Shown here piece by piece: positions 17,638 through 27,908 of a DNA stretch of 64,000 nt (within the stretch, counting starts at the first letter, position 1; each line of letters starts with the position of its first letter). Location of the stretch: contig CACJUX010000005.1 of NCBI GenBank assembly GCA_902596655.1, positions 1 through 64,000 on the forward strand. The letters are read 5' to 3'. Source of the DNA: an uncultured SAR116 cluster alpha proteobacterium (GTDB lineage: Bacteria > Pseudomonadota > Alphaproteobacteria > Puniceispirillales > Puniceispirillaceae). The notes beneath the pieces are model-generated. The model made no database searches and was not told the origin of the DNA. It saw nothing but the letters and a program-made list of their open reading frames with translations. Position numbers and translations under genes: made by a program.

Positions 17638-18502
17638 CCTGTCCTTAAAATTTCAGTTCCTGCACCATCATTCCGTATTTTCATTACATTAACTGAATGC
17701 GGTGCTGATACTTACAAGATACCACAAAAAAATTTCTATCTACAAATCCAGATCCACCTGCATTTGGTAAATTCGCGCTGCCCATCTAGACAATACCAAT
17801 TTTGGGAAACGTCACTAGCCAGCCCTTTTGGGTGATGGACAAGCCAGCTTTGTTGAAATTAGGATATTTTCTAGAAACTGACAAAAGTCAGAACGGAGGT
17901 CCGCAGTTGCCCTGGGCTGCCCAAACGACTATCCTGACACCCAAACAGATCACCCCGGATATTATACAATAAAATACGTAGCAATTTAACCATGACACCT
18001 GCTACCATTTCATGTGCTGTCTGGGCTGAATTGCGTTAGATCGCTTACGGTGTCAAGCGTCTAGTGTAAGCGGTACAGCAAGTTACATGCTTTAACCCGG
18101 TTAGCGCATACCTGGCAAGACGGTGGCGGCATCAGCTGACAGCCCCTGATCTGATCTCATATAGAAAAGAAGCATTTACTATAGCCAGATGCTAGATTCA
18201 GCTTTCCCGACTTTCACCGGAGCGGCGATCTATGATTGTTAGCATCTGGTCGGTCTACTCTTGCATCTCGATTTGGTACAGTGCCAGGTTGATTGTACGA
18301 GTGCCTGCAATGACAGATGGGCCGCCCTTGTCTTCCGCATGAGCCGCAGCCGCGACACTAACCGTAACGCAGGCTCCTACACGAAACATTGACTCAGGTC
18401 AAAATTTGCCTTTGCCATGGCGAATGAATGCGAAAATCCTGTCTCGGCTGTGCTTTTGTTACCTATCAGTAAGCGCTCTGGCCTTTCCAAGAGAAGAGCA
18501 CC
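17638..18502. other. gene-free region with several inverted repeats
   Basis: About 865 nt between the divergent start of the S24 repressor and the 3' end of the polyprenyl synthase. No convincing reading frame was seen on either strand. It contains four inverted repeats: CTGAC/GTCAG at 17878-17891 with loop AAAA; GCAG/CTGC at 17903-17920; CGCTTAC/GTAAGCG at 18042-18072; and a perfect 10-bp CCAGATGCTA/TAGCATCTGG at 18185-18249. None is followed by a clear T-run. It could encode a structured non-coding RNA or be the remains of a lost gene. It does not match the RNase P, tmRNA or SRP core motifs I know. Confidence 0.4.
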
Positions 18503-19552
18503 TCAGGTGCTGCGTGCGGCGGCAAAAATTGCCGCATCGGCTAAGGCGGTGCCAATTGCCGGGCTTATATCGTTATCGCCCTCCGCTTGCGTCTCGCAAT
18601 GCTCCAGAATACGGTCGCGTGCCTGATGCGCATAATCTCGCGCGGCTGCCAGCGACAGGGCGATGGCATCATGGTTCGCTAGCAATGTCTGCGCTGTTGC
18701 GAGATCGCAGTCTGTAAAGGCCGCCTCTCCGAGCGTGCGCTGCCAGAAGGCGCGCTCATCGGCATTCCCCCGTTGCCAGGCGATGATTGTCGGCATCGTG
18801 ATTTTCTGGTCAGCAAAATCATCGCCGGTGTTCTTACCCATGTCAGCGGCATCAGCGGCGTAATCTAGCGCGTCATCCACGATCTGAAAGGCAAGCCCGA
18901 GTTTCATGCCATAATCATGCATGGCCGCGATATCCTCGGGGCTACCGCCGCCAATCTCGGCACCGGCCGCCGCCGCTGCGGCAAATAAAATCGCCGTCTT
19001 GCTGGTTATCACATGCAGATAGGCGTCCATCTCGGTGTCTGGTACGCCGGTGATGGCCATCTGTTTGATCTCGCCCTCGGTAATCCGCGCGGCAGCATTC
19101 GACAGCCGACCAAGCACATTAATGTTGCCGGTCTCGACCATCAGCTCAAAGGATCTTGCAAACAGAAAATCGCCGACTAAGACTGATGCCTCATTGCCCC
19201 ACAGGGAGTTTGCGGTATGGCGTCCCCTCCGTAGGCTCGACTCATCAATTACGTCATCATGGAGCAGCGTTGCTGAATGAATGAATTCCACAGCTGTTGC
19301 TAGCTTGATCGCTTTTTCATGGCCATTCCTATCGGCGCCAACAAGCGCCGCCCCCGCGAGGGTCAGCAGCGGTCGCATTCGTTTGCCACCGGCAGCTATT
19401 AGATGCCCACCAAGTTCGGCAATCAGTGGCACCTCGCTATCCATGCGCGCAATCATTGTACTGTTCACCTCTTGCATCTGGCCAGCAAGCATGTCAAACA
19501 AAGGCTGAAGCGAGGGCTTGTCCCCATTGGTGTCGGTTCGAATGGCGGTCAT
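18503..19552 (-). CDS. ispB: trans-polyprenyl diphosphate synthase (octaprenyl/solanesyl type)
   Basis: A 349-residue all-trans prenyl chain elongase that builds the ubiquinone side chain from isopentenyl diphosphate. The first Asp-rich motif is LLHDDVIDESSLRRGRHTAN (FARM) and the second is QIVDDALDYAAD (SARM), both intact. GGKRMRPLLTLAGAALVG upstream is the conserved isopentenyl-diphosphate-binding segment. Residues before the FARM are not bulky enough to predict chain length by eye, so octaprenyl versus longer is open. The divergent DUF2007 gene starts about 200 nt away; this polyprenyl-synthase/DUF2007/TrmN6 arrangement is common in alphaproteobacteria. Confidence 0.9.
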   Translation of the reverse strand: MTAIRTDTNGDKPSLQPLFDMLAGQMQEVNSTMIARMDSEVPLIAELGGHLIAAGGKRMRPLLTLAGAALVGADRNGHEKAIKLATAVEFIHSATLLHDDVIDESSLRRGRHTANSLWGNEASVLVGDFLFARSFELMVETGNINVLGRLSNAAARITEGEIKQMAITGVPDTEMDAYLHVITSKTAILFAAAAAAGAEIGGGSPEDIAAMHDYGMKLGLAFQIVDDALDYAADAADMGKNTGDDFADQKITMPTIIAWQRGNADERAFWQRTLGEAAFTDCDLATAQTLLANHDAIALSLAAARDYAHQARDRILEHCETQAEGDNDISPAIGTALADAAIFAAARST

Positions 19553-19755
19553 CGGGCCTTGGACTTTCTCAATATTAGCTTGGCGTCGGTGTATATGTGC
19601 GCATACTGAAATGATGACTTGATCTCATCTGCTCAATTCATGTAGTGGGCCAGCCCCCTCTCACGCAAGTCAAAACCTAAAAATTCATTGCCACGAAACG
19701 TTTTTTTGCTGCAACCCTTTGCTATTTTTCTGTTTTGGCGCATAAAGTATGGCTA

Positions 19756-19971
19756 ATGGTAACCATCATTCGCACGACCAATCCTGTTAGGCTGTCCTTC
19801 CTACAGGCATTGCTGCGCGATGCTGGTATTTATTCCGAGGTTTTCGATAGCAATATTTCGGCTCTCGAGGCCGGTATCGGAGCATTTCCCTGCCGCTTAG
19901 TGGTGAATGAAGAATATGAAAGCGTGGCACGGCGTGTGCTGGAACAGGCGGAGGAACTCCATGACGACTGA
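19756..19971 (+). CDS. DUF2007 family protein (putative signal-transducing protein)
   Basis: A 71-residue protein with the family pattern: VTIIRTTNPVRLSFLQALLRDAGI at the N-terminus (read from the ATG at 19756), a central VFDSNISALEAGIGAFP, then RLVVNEEYESVARRVLE. The frame can be extended upstream to a TTG at 19735, but homologues begin at the ATG. The fold resembles a small PII-like ferredoxin fold and the function is unknown. Its last codons overlap the next gene by 11 nt, indicating translational coupling with the methyltransferase. Confidence 0.85.
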   Translation: MVTIIRTTNPVRLSFLQALLRDAGIYSEVFDSNISALEAGIGAFPCRLVVNEEYESVARRVLEQAEELHDD

Positions 19972-20788
19972 CAAATCGCCCACTGGTAATGAAGGTGGCG
20001 GCGCAGGTGATGGTGACGATCTCGAGATGATGCAGGTGACGCATGACCACCTTCTAAAAGCATCTGTGCGGATCACCCAACCGGTTGATGGCTACCGCGT
20101 CGGTACCGATACAGTGCTTTTGGCCGCCTCGATCAGCACAGACAATGGACGTATTCTAGATCTGGGCACCGGTGTGGGTGGGGTCGCACTTTGCATCGCT
20201 CACCGCCTTGCAGGTGTAGAGATTACCGCTGTTGAAAAAGACACAGACATCGCCAAGCTTGCCGACATCAACATCACAGATAATGGGTTTGCTAGCCGGA
20301 TTAGGCTGATCAAGGGTGATGTTACTTCCTTACCGGTAGTTCTGGCTGCCAGTTTTGATCATGTTATAAGCAACCCGCCCTATCATGATGTGCGTGGCAC
20401 CCGGCCTCGTAACCGAACCCGAGCGCTGGCTCATATGGGGGATGGTACGAGCCTTGAAGATTGGGTCAGAGCTGCGATCTGGGCGGCAAAGCCGCGCGCC
20501 AAGATCAGCTTTATCTGTCGGGCTGACCGTGCGGCGGAGCTCATCACTTTGTTCGAAACACATGGTGCCGGGGAAACGCTGGTCTTTCCGCTATGGCCGC
20601 GGCATAGCAGCCCGGCAGGCCGGGTGATCATTCAGGCGCGTCGAGGCGTAAAGGGGCCGGGTGCCATCCTTCCCGGCCTTGTCATTCAGAATGACAAAGG
20701 TGGCTACAGCGAAATGGCCAGTGGCATCATGGCGGGCGATGCGCTTTTTGTTATACACCCGGCCCGGCCAAAGACGACACCGAATTGA
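19961..20788 (+). CDS. TrmN6-like tRNA(1)Val (adenine-N6)-methyltransferase
   Basis: A 275-residue class I SAM-dependent methyltransferase. The substrate-facing motif TQPVDGYRVGTDTVLLAASI is diagnostic for the YfiC/TrmN6 group. The SAM loop is ILDLGTGVGGVALCIA, and the catalytic N6-adenine signature is VISNPPYHD. TrmN6 methylates A37 of tRNA-Val; alphaproteobacterial relatives are assigned by homology only. The start at 19961 overlaps the end of the DUF2007 gene; a longer frame back to 19907 would run through that gene and is unlikely. An S49 peptidase gene follows 56 nt downstream. Confidence 0.87.
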   Translation: MTTDKSPTGNEGGGAGDGDDLEMMQVTHDHLLKASVRITQPVDGYRVGTDTVLLAASISTDNGRILDLGTGVGGVALCIAHRLAGVEITAVEKDTDIAKLADINITDNGFASRIRLIKGDVTSLPVVLAASFDHVISNPPYHDVRGTRPRNRTRALAHMGDGTSLEDWVRAAIWAAKPRAKISFICRADRAAELITLFETHGAGETLVFPLWPRHSSPAGRVIIQARRGVKGPGAILPGLVIQNDKGGYSEMASGIMAGDALFVIHPARPKTTPN

Positions 20789-20844
20789 AACTCATTGGGG
20801 CAACCGTCTGTCGAAAAACCTAAGCTTTAAAAAGGTCACACATT

Positions 20845-21693
20845 ATGAAAATCTTGTCCTCTATTGTCTCCCTCCTGTTTTTTTGGCGCAAAAAGAAATC
20901 CGTGGTGCCGATGGTGCGTCTGGCTGGGGTGATTTCATCTGCACCGTCTCTGCGACGGGGGCTGTCGCTCGAATCAATAGAGCCACAATTGAAAAAGGCC
21001 TTTTCGGTGCGCTCGGCCAAGGCGGTGGCGCTGATCATCAATTCGCCCGGCGGCTCGCCGGTGCAATCGGCACTGATCGGCCAGCGTATACGAGACCTTG
21101 CTGGCAAAGCTGATGTGCCAGTTCTGGCTTTTTGTGAAGATGTCGCGGCAAGTGGTGGGTATTGGATTGCCGCCAGCGCTGACGAAATCTTTGCAAATGG
21201 TGCCTCGGTCATCGGGTCAATTGGCGTTGTTTCGGCCGGATTTGGCTTTGACCGGGCGATTGAGAAGATTGGCGTCGACCGGCGTGTCCAAACCGCAGGG
21301 CGCAACAAGATGATCCTCGACCCATTCCAGCCACAGCGGGAAGAGGATGTTGAGCGGCTGAGGGAGTTGCAATCAGATATTCATCAGCAATTTATCAGCC
21401 ATGTGCTTGACCGGCGCGGAGCACGATTGCAAGAACCTCACGATGATTTGTTCAGCGGTGCTTTCTGGACTGGCCAACGTGCGGTCGATCTTGGCCTCAT
21501 TGATGGTCTTGGCGAATGCCGTCAGGTGCTGCGTGACAGGTTTGGCGAGGAAGTCAGTTTCATGTTCATTGAGCCTAAGCGGAAATTTCTTGCTGGCCTA
21601 GGTGGGTTGCCCGGATCGCTCGCAGGTGGCATTGTTGATGAGGCGACGGAAATGGTGACTGAGAAAGCCCTGCTTTCGCGTTTTGGTCTCTAG
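20845..21693 (+). CDS. S49 family (SppA/SohB-like) signal peptide peptidase
   Basis: A 282-residue single-domain member of the S49 peptidases, which degrade cleaved signal peptides and other membrane-associated peptides. The hydrophobic N-terminus (ILSSIVSLLFFW) is a membrane anchor or uncleaved signal. INSPGGSPVQSALIG forms the oxyanion region. The nucleophile Ser is in DVAASGGYWIAASAD, and the Lys in DRRVQTAGRNKMILDPF is the base characteristic of the shorter 36-kDa type. Single-domain length matches the SohB/36K-type rather than the doubled E. coli SppA. It lies in the run DUF2007-trmN6-S49-small protein-glyQ. Confidence 0.9.
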   Translation: MKILSSIVSLLFFWRKKKSVVPMVRLAGVISSAPSLRRGLSLESIEPQLKKAFSVRSAKAVALIINSPGGSPVQSALIGQRIRDLAGKADVPVLAFCEDVAASGGYWIAASADEIFANGASVIGSIGVVSAGFGFDRAIEKIGVDRRVQTAGRNKMILDPFQPQREEDVERLRELQSDIHQQFISHVLDRRGARLQEPHDDLFSGAFWTGQRAVDLGLIDGLGECRQVLRDRFGEEVSFMFIEPKRKFLAGLGGLPGSLAGGIVDEATEMVTEKALLSRFGL

Positions 21694-21777
21694 CTCCGTC
21701 ACTGAACCGATGTTGTGTATGAATTTATTCTTTGAGCACCGTCGTGGATGGTGGTGTGATACTGGAGTGACACTGTC

Positions 21778-22032
21778 ATGATGCCTTCCTTGCCCAAACT
21801 GATTGCTCTGGCGCTGGTTCTGTGGACTGTTTGGAAGGTATTTCGGATAATTGAACATCGTAGGAAAGTGGCACGCAATGAGACTGATGACTTTCCCGGC
21901 GACAAATCTTCGGAACATACCAGCGCCAGCGCCAAAAAAAAGAACCAGTCACTCGATCTCGAGGAGTGCCCGGACTGCGGATCATGGGTGATCCCGCCCT
22001 GTGACTGCAAAAACTTTAGTGAGGGTGGATAA
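21778..22032 (+). CDS. small membrane-anchored Cys-rich protein of unknown function
   Basis: An 84-residue protein with one N-terminal transmembrane helix (LPKLIALALVLWTVWKVFRI) and a charged linker rich in Ser, Lys and Glu. The C-terminal cysteine cluster is CPDCGSWVIPPCDC (CxxC plus CxC), which could bind one zinc. Similar short proteins are often found just before glyQ in alphaproteobacteria, so it is probably real and conserved. The start at 21778 is followed immediately by a second Met at 21781. No function is known to me. Confidence 0.75.
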   Translation: MMPSLPKLIALALVLWTVWKVFRIIEHRRKVARNETDDFPGDKSSEHTSASAKKKNQSLDLEECPDCGSWVIPPCDCKNFSEGG

Positions 22033-22145
22033 AGCTGGCCTTGGAGCCAAATTGGCGTGTGCTTGCGCTTGCCTTTTGGGGGTGTTGCGGCTAGGTTGCG
22101 CCCAGTTTTCACAACGTCATCCATGCGCCACGGACGGGGCTGTTT

Positions 22146-23075
22146 ATGTTCAAGACACACCTCACGACTGAGGGGCTGGATTTCCAGTCAATTTTCCTGA
22201 ACTTACAGCGATATTGGGCCAGCAGGGGTGCCACCATCCTGCAGCCCTATGACATGGAGGTTGGCGCGGGTACGTTTCACCCTGCAACATCCTTGCGGGC
22301 GCTTGGGCCAGACCATCATTGGCGCGCCGCCTATGTGCAGCCGTCGCGTCGTCCAACCGATGGTCGCTTTGGTGAAAATCCAAACAGGTTGCAGCATTAC
22401 TATCAGTTCCAAACGATTTTTAAACCATCGCCACCAAACAGCAAGGAGCTGTATCTTGACAGTTTGACAGCCATCGGTCTTGATCCGGCGGGGCATGACA
22501 TTCGGTTCGTTGAGGATGATTGGGAATCGCCAACGCTTGGCGCATGGGGGCTTGGCTGGGAGGTTTGGTGCAATGGAATGGAGGTTTCTCAATTCACCTA
22601 TTTCCAGCAGGTTGGTGGTATAGAGTGCGATCCTGTTCCAGTTGAGTTGACCTACGGGCTGGAGCGTCTAGCAATGTTCATTCAGGGTATCGACAATGTT
22701 TATGATTTGGACTGGGACGGCGTGCCGGCAGACAAAGGTGGCAAAAGTTATGGTGATATTTTTCGCCGCGCTGAGATGGAATTTTCTGGCTGGAATTTTT
22801 ACCATGCAGAAACTGATATGCTGCTTGGTCATTTCCGTGATGCCGAGACTGAGTGCAGCCGATTGCTTGCTTTGGAGACACCGCTGGCACTGCCAGCCTA
22901 TGACCAATGTATGAAAGCCAGCCACCTGTTCAATCTTCTTGATGCGCGCGGTGTCATTTCCGTGACGGAACGCGCCGCCTATATTGGTCGGGTGCGGGCG
23001 CTCGCCAAAGCTTGTTGCGAAGCTTGGATCGGTGCGGTAGATGCCAGAACGACAGGGAAGACAGCCGATGGCTGA
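22146..23075 (+). CDS. glyQ: glycyl-tRNA synthetase alpha subunit
   Basis: The 309-residue catalytic subunit of the bacterial alpha2beta2 glycyl-tRNA synthetase, which charges tRNA-Gly. It starts with the family's [20 protein letters not shown] and [16 protein letters not shown], followed by [21 protein letters not shown] (class II motif 2 region), and [19 protein letters not shown] and [15 protein letters not shown] (motif 3). Length is normal. It overlaps the start of glyS by 8 nt, so synthesis of the two subunits is probably coupled. Confidence 0.98.
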   Translation: MFKTHLTTEGLDFQSIFLNLQRYWASRGATILQPYDMEVGAGTFHPATSLRALGPDHHWRAAYVQPSRRPTDGRFGENPNRLQHYYQFQTIFKPSPPNSKELYLDSLTAIGLDPAGHDIRFVEDDWESPTLGAWGLGWEVWCNGMEVSQFTYFQQVGGIECDPVPVELTYGLERLAMFIQGIDNVYDLDWDGVPADKGGKSYGDIFRRAEMEFSGWNFYHAETDMLLGHFRDAETECSRLLALETPLALPAYDQCMKASHLFNLLDARGVISVTERAAYIGRVRALAKACCEAWIGAVDARTTGKTADG

Positions 23076-25143
23076 CAAAACCGCCGATCTGCTGATTGAA
23101 ATCATCTGCGAGGAAATTCCCGCCTGGATGCAGGCGCGGTCGGCCTTTGATCTTGCAAGATTATTTGCCGATGCTCTCGCGGCAGCCAATCTCGTCCACG
23201 GTCAGATGCATAGCTTTGTCGCGCCGCGCCATCTCGCGCTTTATGTCGAAGGGGTGTTGGCGCAACAGCAGGACACTATATCGGAAAAGCGCGGCCCACG
23301 AGTTGATGCGCCCGGACAGGCAATCAACGGCTTTTTAAAATCAACAGGCCTCACCCGAGAGCAGCTTATCGCTGAGAAAACACCAAAGGGAACTTTCCTG
23401 TTTGCCCGGACCAAAATGAAAGGGGCGGCGACTGCTACGCTTCTACCAGCAATGATTTGTGACATACTGGCCAATTTCCCTTGGCCAAAAAGTCAGCGCT
23501 GGGGCACCAACTCGTTCCGTTGGGTGCGGCCAATGCACCGGGTGAATGTGCTCTTTGGCGCTGCTAGTCTTGAGGGCGCACTTGATATGGGGGGTGCAAA
23601 GTTGCCTTTTACCACTGTCAGCAGAGGTCATTATTTCGATGCGCCAGTCGATCTTGATCTCAGCGGAGTTGGTAGTGCCAATGATTATGTTGCGCTGCTA
23701 CGCGGGGCGCATGTGATTGTCGACCAACTTGAGCGTATTGATATGATTCGGCAAGGTGCAGCTGAACTTGCCACTCGTCTTGGCTGCGATCTGAAAACTA
23801 AAGATGCGAATATTGCCGAGACAGCTGGCCTCGTCGAGCACCCTCACTTGCTTGTTGGCACCATTGAAGACCGTTTCATGTCCCTGCCTCCTGAGGTGCT
23901 GCAATCCTCGATTGAGACACATCAGAAATATATCACGCTGCAAGCGCATGACGGGTCATTCTCACCGTATTTCGTTGTTGTCAGCAACCGCCTTTCAGAT
24001 GATGAGCGCGATGCCGTTATTCTTGCTGGAAATCAGCGCGTGTTGCGTGCCCGGCTGGCAGATGCAGAGTTTTTCTGGATTGAAGATGGCAGCATTCCAC
24101 TTGCCGATTTCTTGCCGCACCTTGCCAATGTCGCCTTCTATGAGCGTCTTGGCACATTATATGACAAGTCGCTGCGACTTGAAAAGTTAGCGGCTGATAT
24201 CGCCGCTGCCATTCCAGGGGCGGATGAGATCATTGCAGCACGTGCGGGACTGCTTGCCAAGGCTGATCTGGCGACGGGCATGGTTAGCGAGTTCCCCGAA
24301 TTGCAGGGTATTATGGGTGGCTATTACGCTAAGGGTGCTGGTGAGGATGCAGCCGCCGCTGAGGCGATCGCGGTGCACTACCGTCCAGAGGGCCCTGATG
24401 ACAGTCTGCCGGCCACCGCCGAGGGACTAGCGGTCGCACTGGCAGACAAAATTGATACGCTCGTTGGCTTTTTTGGTGTTGGCGCACGACCAACCGGTTC
24501 CAAGGATCCGTTTGCCCTGCGCCGGGCCGCACTTGGCGTGATCCGAATCCTGATCGAAGGCAATATCAGCTTGTCACTGCATGGCGTTTTGCAAAATGCC
24601 GCAGTCTATTACGGATTTACGACGATTGATGATGAATTGCTGCCGTTCATTCGCGAACGTCTGCGCGTCAACCTTCGGGACACCGGCATCGCGCATGATG
24701 TCGTTGCTGCGGCGCTTGGCAATGGCGAGCTTGACGACATCTGCCTGCTTGCTGATCGTGCCACTGCCCTTGGCAATTTTCTTTGTAGTGAGAATGGTGC
24801 TGGCCTAGTGGCTTGCTGGCGGCGTGCGACAAGTATTTTGAAATTCGAGGAAAGCAAAGACAAAAAGGCATTTGCTTCTGAAACTGACCCCAGCCTTTTT
24901 GTAAATTCCGCCGAGACCGAGCTACATGCGGCCCTTGAGGCTCTGCCGAAGGCATCTACTGATGCCGATCTAGGTGCGGCGCTCATTTCGCTTGGTGGAA
25001 TGCGTGCGCCTATTGATCGTTTCTTTGACGAAGTTGTCGTGAATGACGATAATCCTTCTATAAGGAGCAACAGGCTTGGGCTTTTGGCAATGGTACGTGA
25101 GAAAATGCTTGGGGTAGCAGATTTTTCCAAATTAGAAGGCTAG
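23068..25143 (+). CDS. glyS: glycyl-tRNA synthetase beta subunit
   Basis: The 691-residue beta subunit, needed for tRNA recognition by the GlyQ/GlyS complex. It begins [17 protein letters not shown], carries the HD-like segments [21 protein letters not shown] and [14 protein letters not shown], and contains [23 protein letters not shown], a strongly conserved signature. It ends with an anticodon-binding-like helical domain ([17 protein letters not shown]). The ATG at 23068 sits within the end of glyQ; an in-frame Met at 23041 lies deeper in glyQ and is less likely. The ppdK start is only 6 nt beyond the stop. Confidence 0.97.
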   Translation: MADKTADLLIEIICEEIPAWMQARSAFDLARLFADALAAANLVHGQMHSFVAPRHLALYVEGVLAQQQDTISEKRGPRVDAPGQAINGFLKSTGLTREQLIAEKTPKGTFLFARTKMKGAATATLLPAMICDILANFPWPKSQRWGTNSFRWVRPMHRVNVLFGAASLEGALDMGGAKLPFTTVSRGHYFDAPVDLDLSGVGSANDYVALLRGAHVIVDQLERIDMIRQGAAELATRLGCDLKTKDANIAETAGLVEHPHLLVGTIEDRFMSLPPEVLQSSIETHQKYITLQAHDGSFSPYFVVVSNRLSDDERDAVILAGNQRVLRARLADAEFFWIEDGSIPLADFLPHLANVAFYERLGTLYDKSLRLEKLAADIAAAIPGADEIIAARAGLLAKADLATGMVSEFPELQGIMGGYYAKGAGEDAAAAEAIAVHYRPEGPDDSLPATAEGLAVALADKIDTLVGFFGVGARPTGSKDPFALRRAALGVIRILIEGNISLSLHGVLQNAAVYYGFTTIDDELLPFIRERLRVNLRDTGIAHDVVAAALGNGELDDICLLADRATALGNFLCSENGAGLVACWRRATSILKFEESKDKKAFASETDPSLFVNSAETELHAALEALPKASTDADLGAALISLGGMRAPIDRFFDEVVVNDDNPSIRSNRLGLLAMVREKMLGVADFSKLEG

Positions 25144-25149
25144 GGTTGC

Positions 25150-27837
25150 ATGACTGAGAACACCACCGCCGGATATACCGGCACTGCTTGGGTTTATAAT
25201 TTTGGAGCGGCTGGCACCGAGGGTGACGGTTCGATGCGCAATTTACTTGGCGGTAAGGGGGCCAACCTCGCTGAGATGAGTGGTATTGGCTTGCCGGTGC
25301 CGCCTGGATTTACCATCACTACCGAGGTCTGCACCTACTTTTATAACAATGGTCGCGAATATCCAGTCGAGTTGGAAGCGCAGGTCAGAGATGCCATTTT
25401 GCGGATCGAGACTGAAACAGGCGCGTATTTTGCTGATTCGGCAAACCCGCTCTTGGTATCGGTTCGCTCCGGCGCGCGGGCTTCAATGCCGGGGATGATG
25501 GATACTGTTCTCAACCTCGGCCTGAATGACGAGACAGCCGCCGGGCTTGCGGCGCGGGCTGATGATGCGCGCTTTGCTTATGACAGCTATCGCCGCTTCA
25601 TTCAGATGTATGCTGATGTTGTTATGGGTGTCGATCACGGCCTCTTTGAGGATGCGCTTGAGACGATGAAGCTCAAACGCGGGGTGTTCGATGACACAGG
25701 CCTTGAAGGCGACGATCTAAAGGCGCTTGTCGATGAGTTCAAGACTATTGTATCGGACGAAGCCGAAACCGACTTCCCTCAGGACCCATGGGTCCAGCTC
25801 TGGGGGGCTGTTGGCGCGGTTTTCATTAGTTGGATGAACGCAAGAGCCATTACCTATCGCCGTCTGAATAGCATTCCAGCTTCTTGGGGAACGGCTGTCA
25901 ACGTGCAGGCGATGGTTTTTGGAAATATGGGAACTGATTGTGCAACTGGTGTTGCCTTTACTCGCAATCCATCAACAGGTGAAAACAGCTTTTATGGTGA
26001 ATTTCTTATCAATGCACAGGGCGAAGATGTTGTCGCCGGTATTCGCACACCGTTGCCACTGACCCGTGCTGCGCGTCAGGATGGTGACGGTGAATCAATG
26101 GAAGAGGCGATGCCGGACGTTTTTGCCCAGCTTGATGCGGTGCGCTACCAGCTGGAAAAACATTACACAGACATGCAGGATCTAGAATTCACCGTCCAGC
26201 AGAACAAGCTTTACATGCTGCAGACGAGAAGCGGCAAGCGCACTGCCGAGGCTGCGTTGCGAATGTCTGTCGAAATGGCCGAGGAGGGGTTGATTTCGAA
26301 GGATGAAGCGTTGTTGCGCGTCGATCCGAATGCCCTAGACCAGCTGTTGCATCCCACTCTTGACCCAATGGCGGAGAAAGACGTTCTTACGCGTGGATTG
26401 CCCGCGTCACCCGGTGCTGCCTGCGGGCAGATTGTTTTGAGTGCTGACAAGGCAGAAGAGATGGCCGCGGCAGGTCATCAGGTCATTCTTGTCCGGTTAG
26501 AAACTAGCCCGGAGGACATTCATGGCATGCATGCTGCTGCTGGTATTTTGACCGCGCGTGGAGGCATGACAAGCCATGCGGCCGTGGTTGCGCGTGGGAT
26601 GGGTCGGGCCTGTGTAGCAGGCGCGGGTGATCTGCGCTTTGATGAGGTCAGCGGCACTTTTTTCATCATGGATACGCAATTATGCCAAGGCGATGTCATC
26701 ACCATCGATGGTAGCAGTGGCGAGGTGTATCGCGGCGCCGTTGCTACCGTTCAGCCCCGTATGTCAGAAGCTTTTTCAACAATTATGGAGTGGACTGACC
26801 AGCGCCGACGCATGGCGGTTCGCACCAACGCTGAAACCCCGGCGGATGCCCGCACGGCTGTTGGATTTGGAGCAGAGGGCATAGGCCTGTGCCGCACGGA
26901 ACATATGTTCTTTGATCAGGACCGGATTATTGTCATGCGGCAGATGATCATGGCAGCCGATGCCGAGGGGCGTGAGGCGGCCCTGGCAAAATTATTGCCT
27001 ATGCAGCGCCTGGATTTTGAGGAGTTGTTCTCGATCATGGCTGGTCTGCCAGTCACCATCCGGCTGCTTGACCCACCGCTGCATGAATTTCTACCACATT
27101 CGGATGAGGACCTTGCCGATGTTGCCGAGGCAGCTGGCGTGTCCAGCGAAACCGCCCGGCAAAGAGCGTTGAAACTTGAAGAATCTAACCCGATGCTCGG
27201 CCACCGTGGATGCCGGCTTGCCATTACCTATCCAGAAATATGCCGGATGCAGGCGCGCGCCATTTTTGAGGCAGCTTGTGCTGTTGCTGCCAAGGGTAAA
27301 GCGCCAGTTCCTGAAATCATGGTGCCACTGGCAGCGACTGGAAAAGAGGTTGCGCTCTGCAAAACTGTTATTGATGAGGAGGCCGTATCTGTCATGGCAG
27401 AGACTGGAAAGCAGATCAGCTATTTGGTTGGCACCATGGTGGAGTTGCCCCGGGCGGCGATTTGCGCAAATGACCTTGCTGCCGAGGCTGAGTTTTTTTC
27501 CTTTGGCACAAATGATCTGACACAGACCGCGCTAGGGATCAGTCGTGACGATGCTGGCGCCTTTTTGCACCACTACACCGATGCCGAAATCTATGCCAGT
27601 GATCCGTTTGTTTCGATAGACCGCGAGGGAGTTGGTGCGTTGGTGAAAATTGGGGTTGAGGGCGGCCGCAAACAACGTCCTGATATCAAGTTGGGCATTT
27701 GCGGTGAGCATGGTGGGGACGCCGCCTCCATTATCTTTTTCGAAGAGGTGGGTCTAGATTATGTCTCTTGCTCTCCTTACCGCGTTCCAGCAGCTCGTCT
27801 TGCTGCAGCACAGGCGGCAATTCGGGTGCAGGGGTGA
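25150..27837 (+). CDS. ppdK: pyruvate, phosphate dikinase
   Basis: An 895-residue enzyme interconverting pyruvate + ATP + Pi with phosphoenolpyruvate + AMP + PPi, allowing PEP synthesis for gluconeogenesis or pyruvate formation with PPi. The N-terminal ATP-grasp domain begins VYNFG, with GGKGANLAEMSGIGLPVPPG. The swivelling domain has the phosphorylated His at about residue 476 (GGMTSHAAVVARGMG). The C-terminal TIM-barrel has GLCRTEHMFF, MLGHRGCRL, FFSFGTNDLTQ and the catalytic Cys in GICGEHGGD. All core motifs are intact and length is typical. It lies directly behind glyS, probably on the same transcript; neighbouring glyS-ppdK genes recur in alphaproteobacteria. Confidence 0.97.
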   Translation: MTENTTAGYTGTAWVYNFGAAGTEGDGSMRNLLGGKGANLAEMSGIGLPVPPGFTITTEVCTYFYNNGREYPVELEAQVRDAILRIETETGAYFADSANPLLVSVRSGARASMPGMMDTVLNLGLNDETAAGLAARADDARFAYDSYRRFIQMYADVVMGVDHGLFEDALETMKLKRGVFDDTGLEGDDLKALVDEFKTIVSDEAETDFPQDPWVQLWGAVGAVFISWMNARAITYRRLNSIPASWGTAVNVQAMVFGNMGTDCATGVAFTRNPSTGENSFYGEFLINAQGEDVVAGIRTPLPLTRAARQDGDGESMEEAMPDVFAQLDAVRYQLEKHYTDMQDLEFTVQQNKLYMLQTRSGKRTAEAALRMSVEMAEEGLISKDEALLRVDPNALDQLLHPTLDPMAEKDVLTRGLPASPGAACGQIVLSADKAEEMAAAGHQVILVRLETSPEDIHGMHAAAGILTARGGMTSHAAVVARGMGRACVAGAGDLRFDEVSGTFFIMDTQLCQGDVITIDGSSGEVYRGAVATVQPRMSEAFSTIMEWTDQRRRMAVRTNAETPADARTAVGFGAEGIGLCRTEHMFFDQDRIIVMRQMIMAADAEGREAALAKLLPMQRLDFEELFSIMAGLPVTIRLLDPPLHEFLPHSDEDLADVAEAAGVSSETARQRALKLEESNPMLGHRGCRLAITYPEICRMQARAIFEAACAVAAKGKAPVPEIMVPLAATGKEVALCKTVIDEEAVSVMAETGKQISYLVGTMVELPRAAICANDLAAEAEFFSFGTNDLTQTALGISRDDAGAFLHHYTDAEIYASDPFVSIDREGVGALVKIGVEGGRKQRPDIKLGICGEHGGDAASIIFFEEVGLDYVSCSPYRVPAARLAAAQAAIRVQG

Positions 27838-27908
27838 TCCGGGTCTTCGCCAGATTTTGAAAAAAGCCGGATTTGAGTTGGCCTTCGTAAATTAGTGATC
27901 GGCCTGAG

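Noticed and set aside
16828-18502. Prophage or prophage remnant
   Set aside because: Only the S24 repressor is phage-like. There is no integrase, terminase, structural gene or attachment-site repeat, and the repressor resembles a chromosomal family.
17693-18502. RNase P RNA, tmRNA or SRP RNA gene
   Set aside because: None of the invariant core sequences I know for these RNAs is present on either strand.
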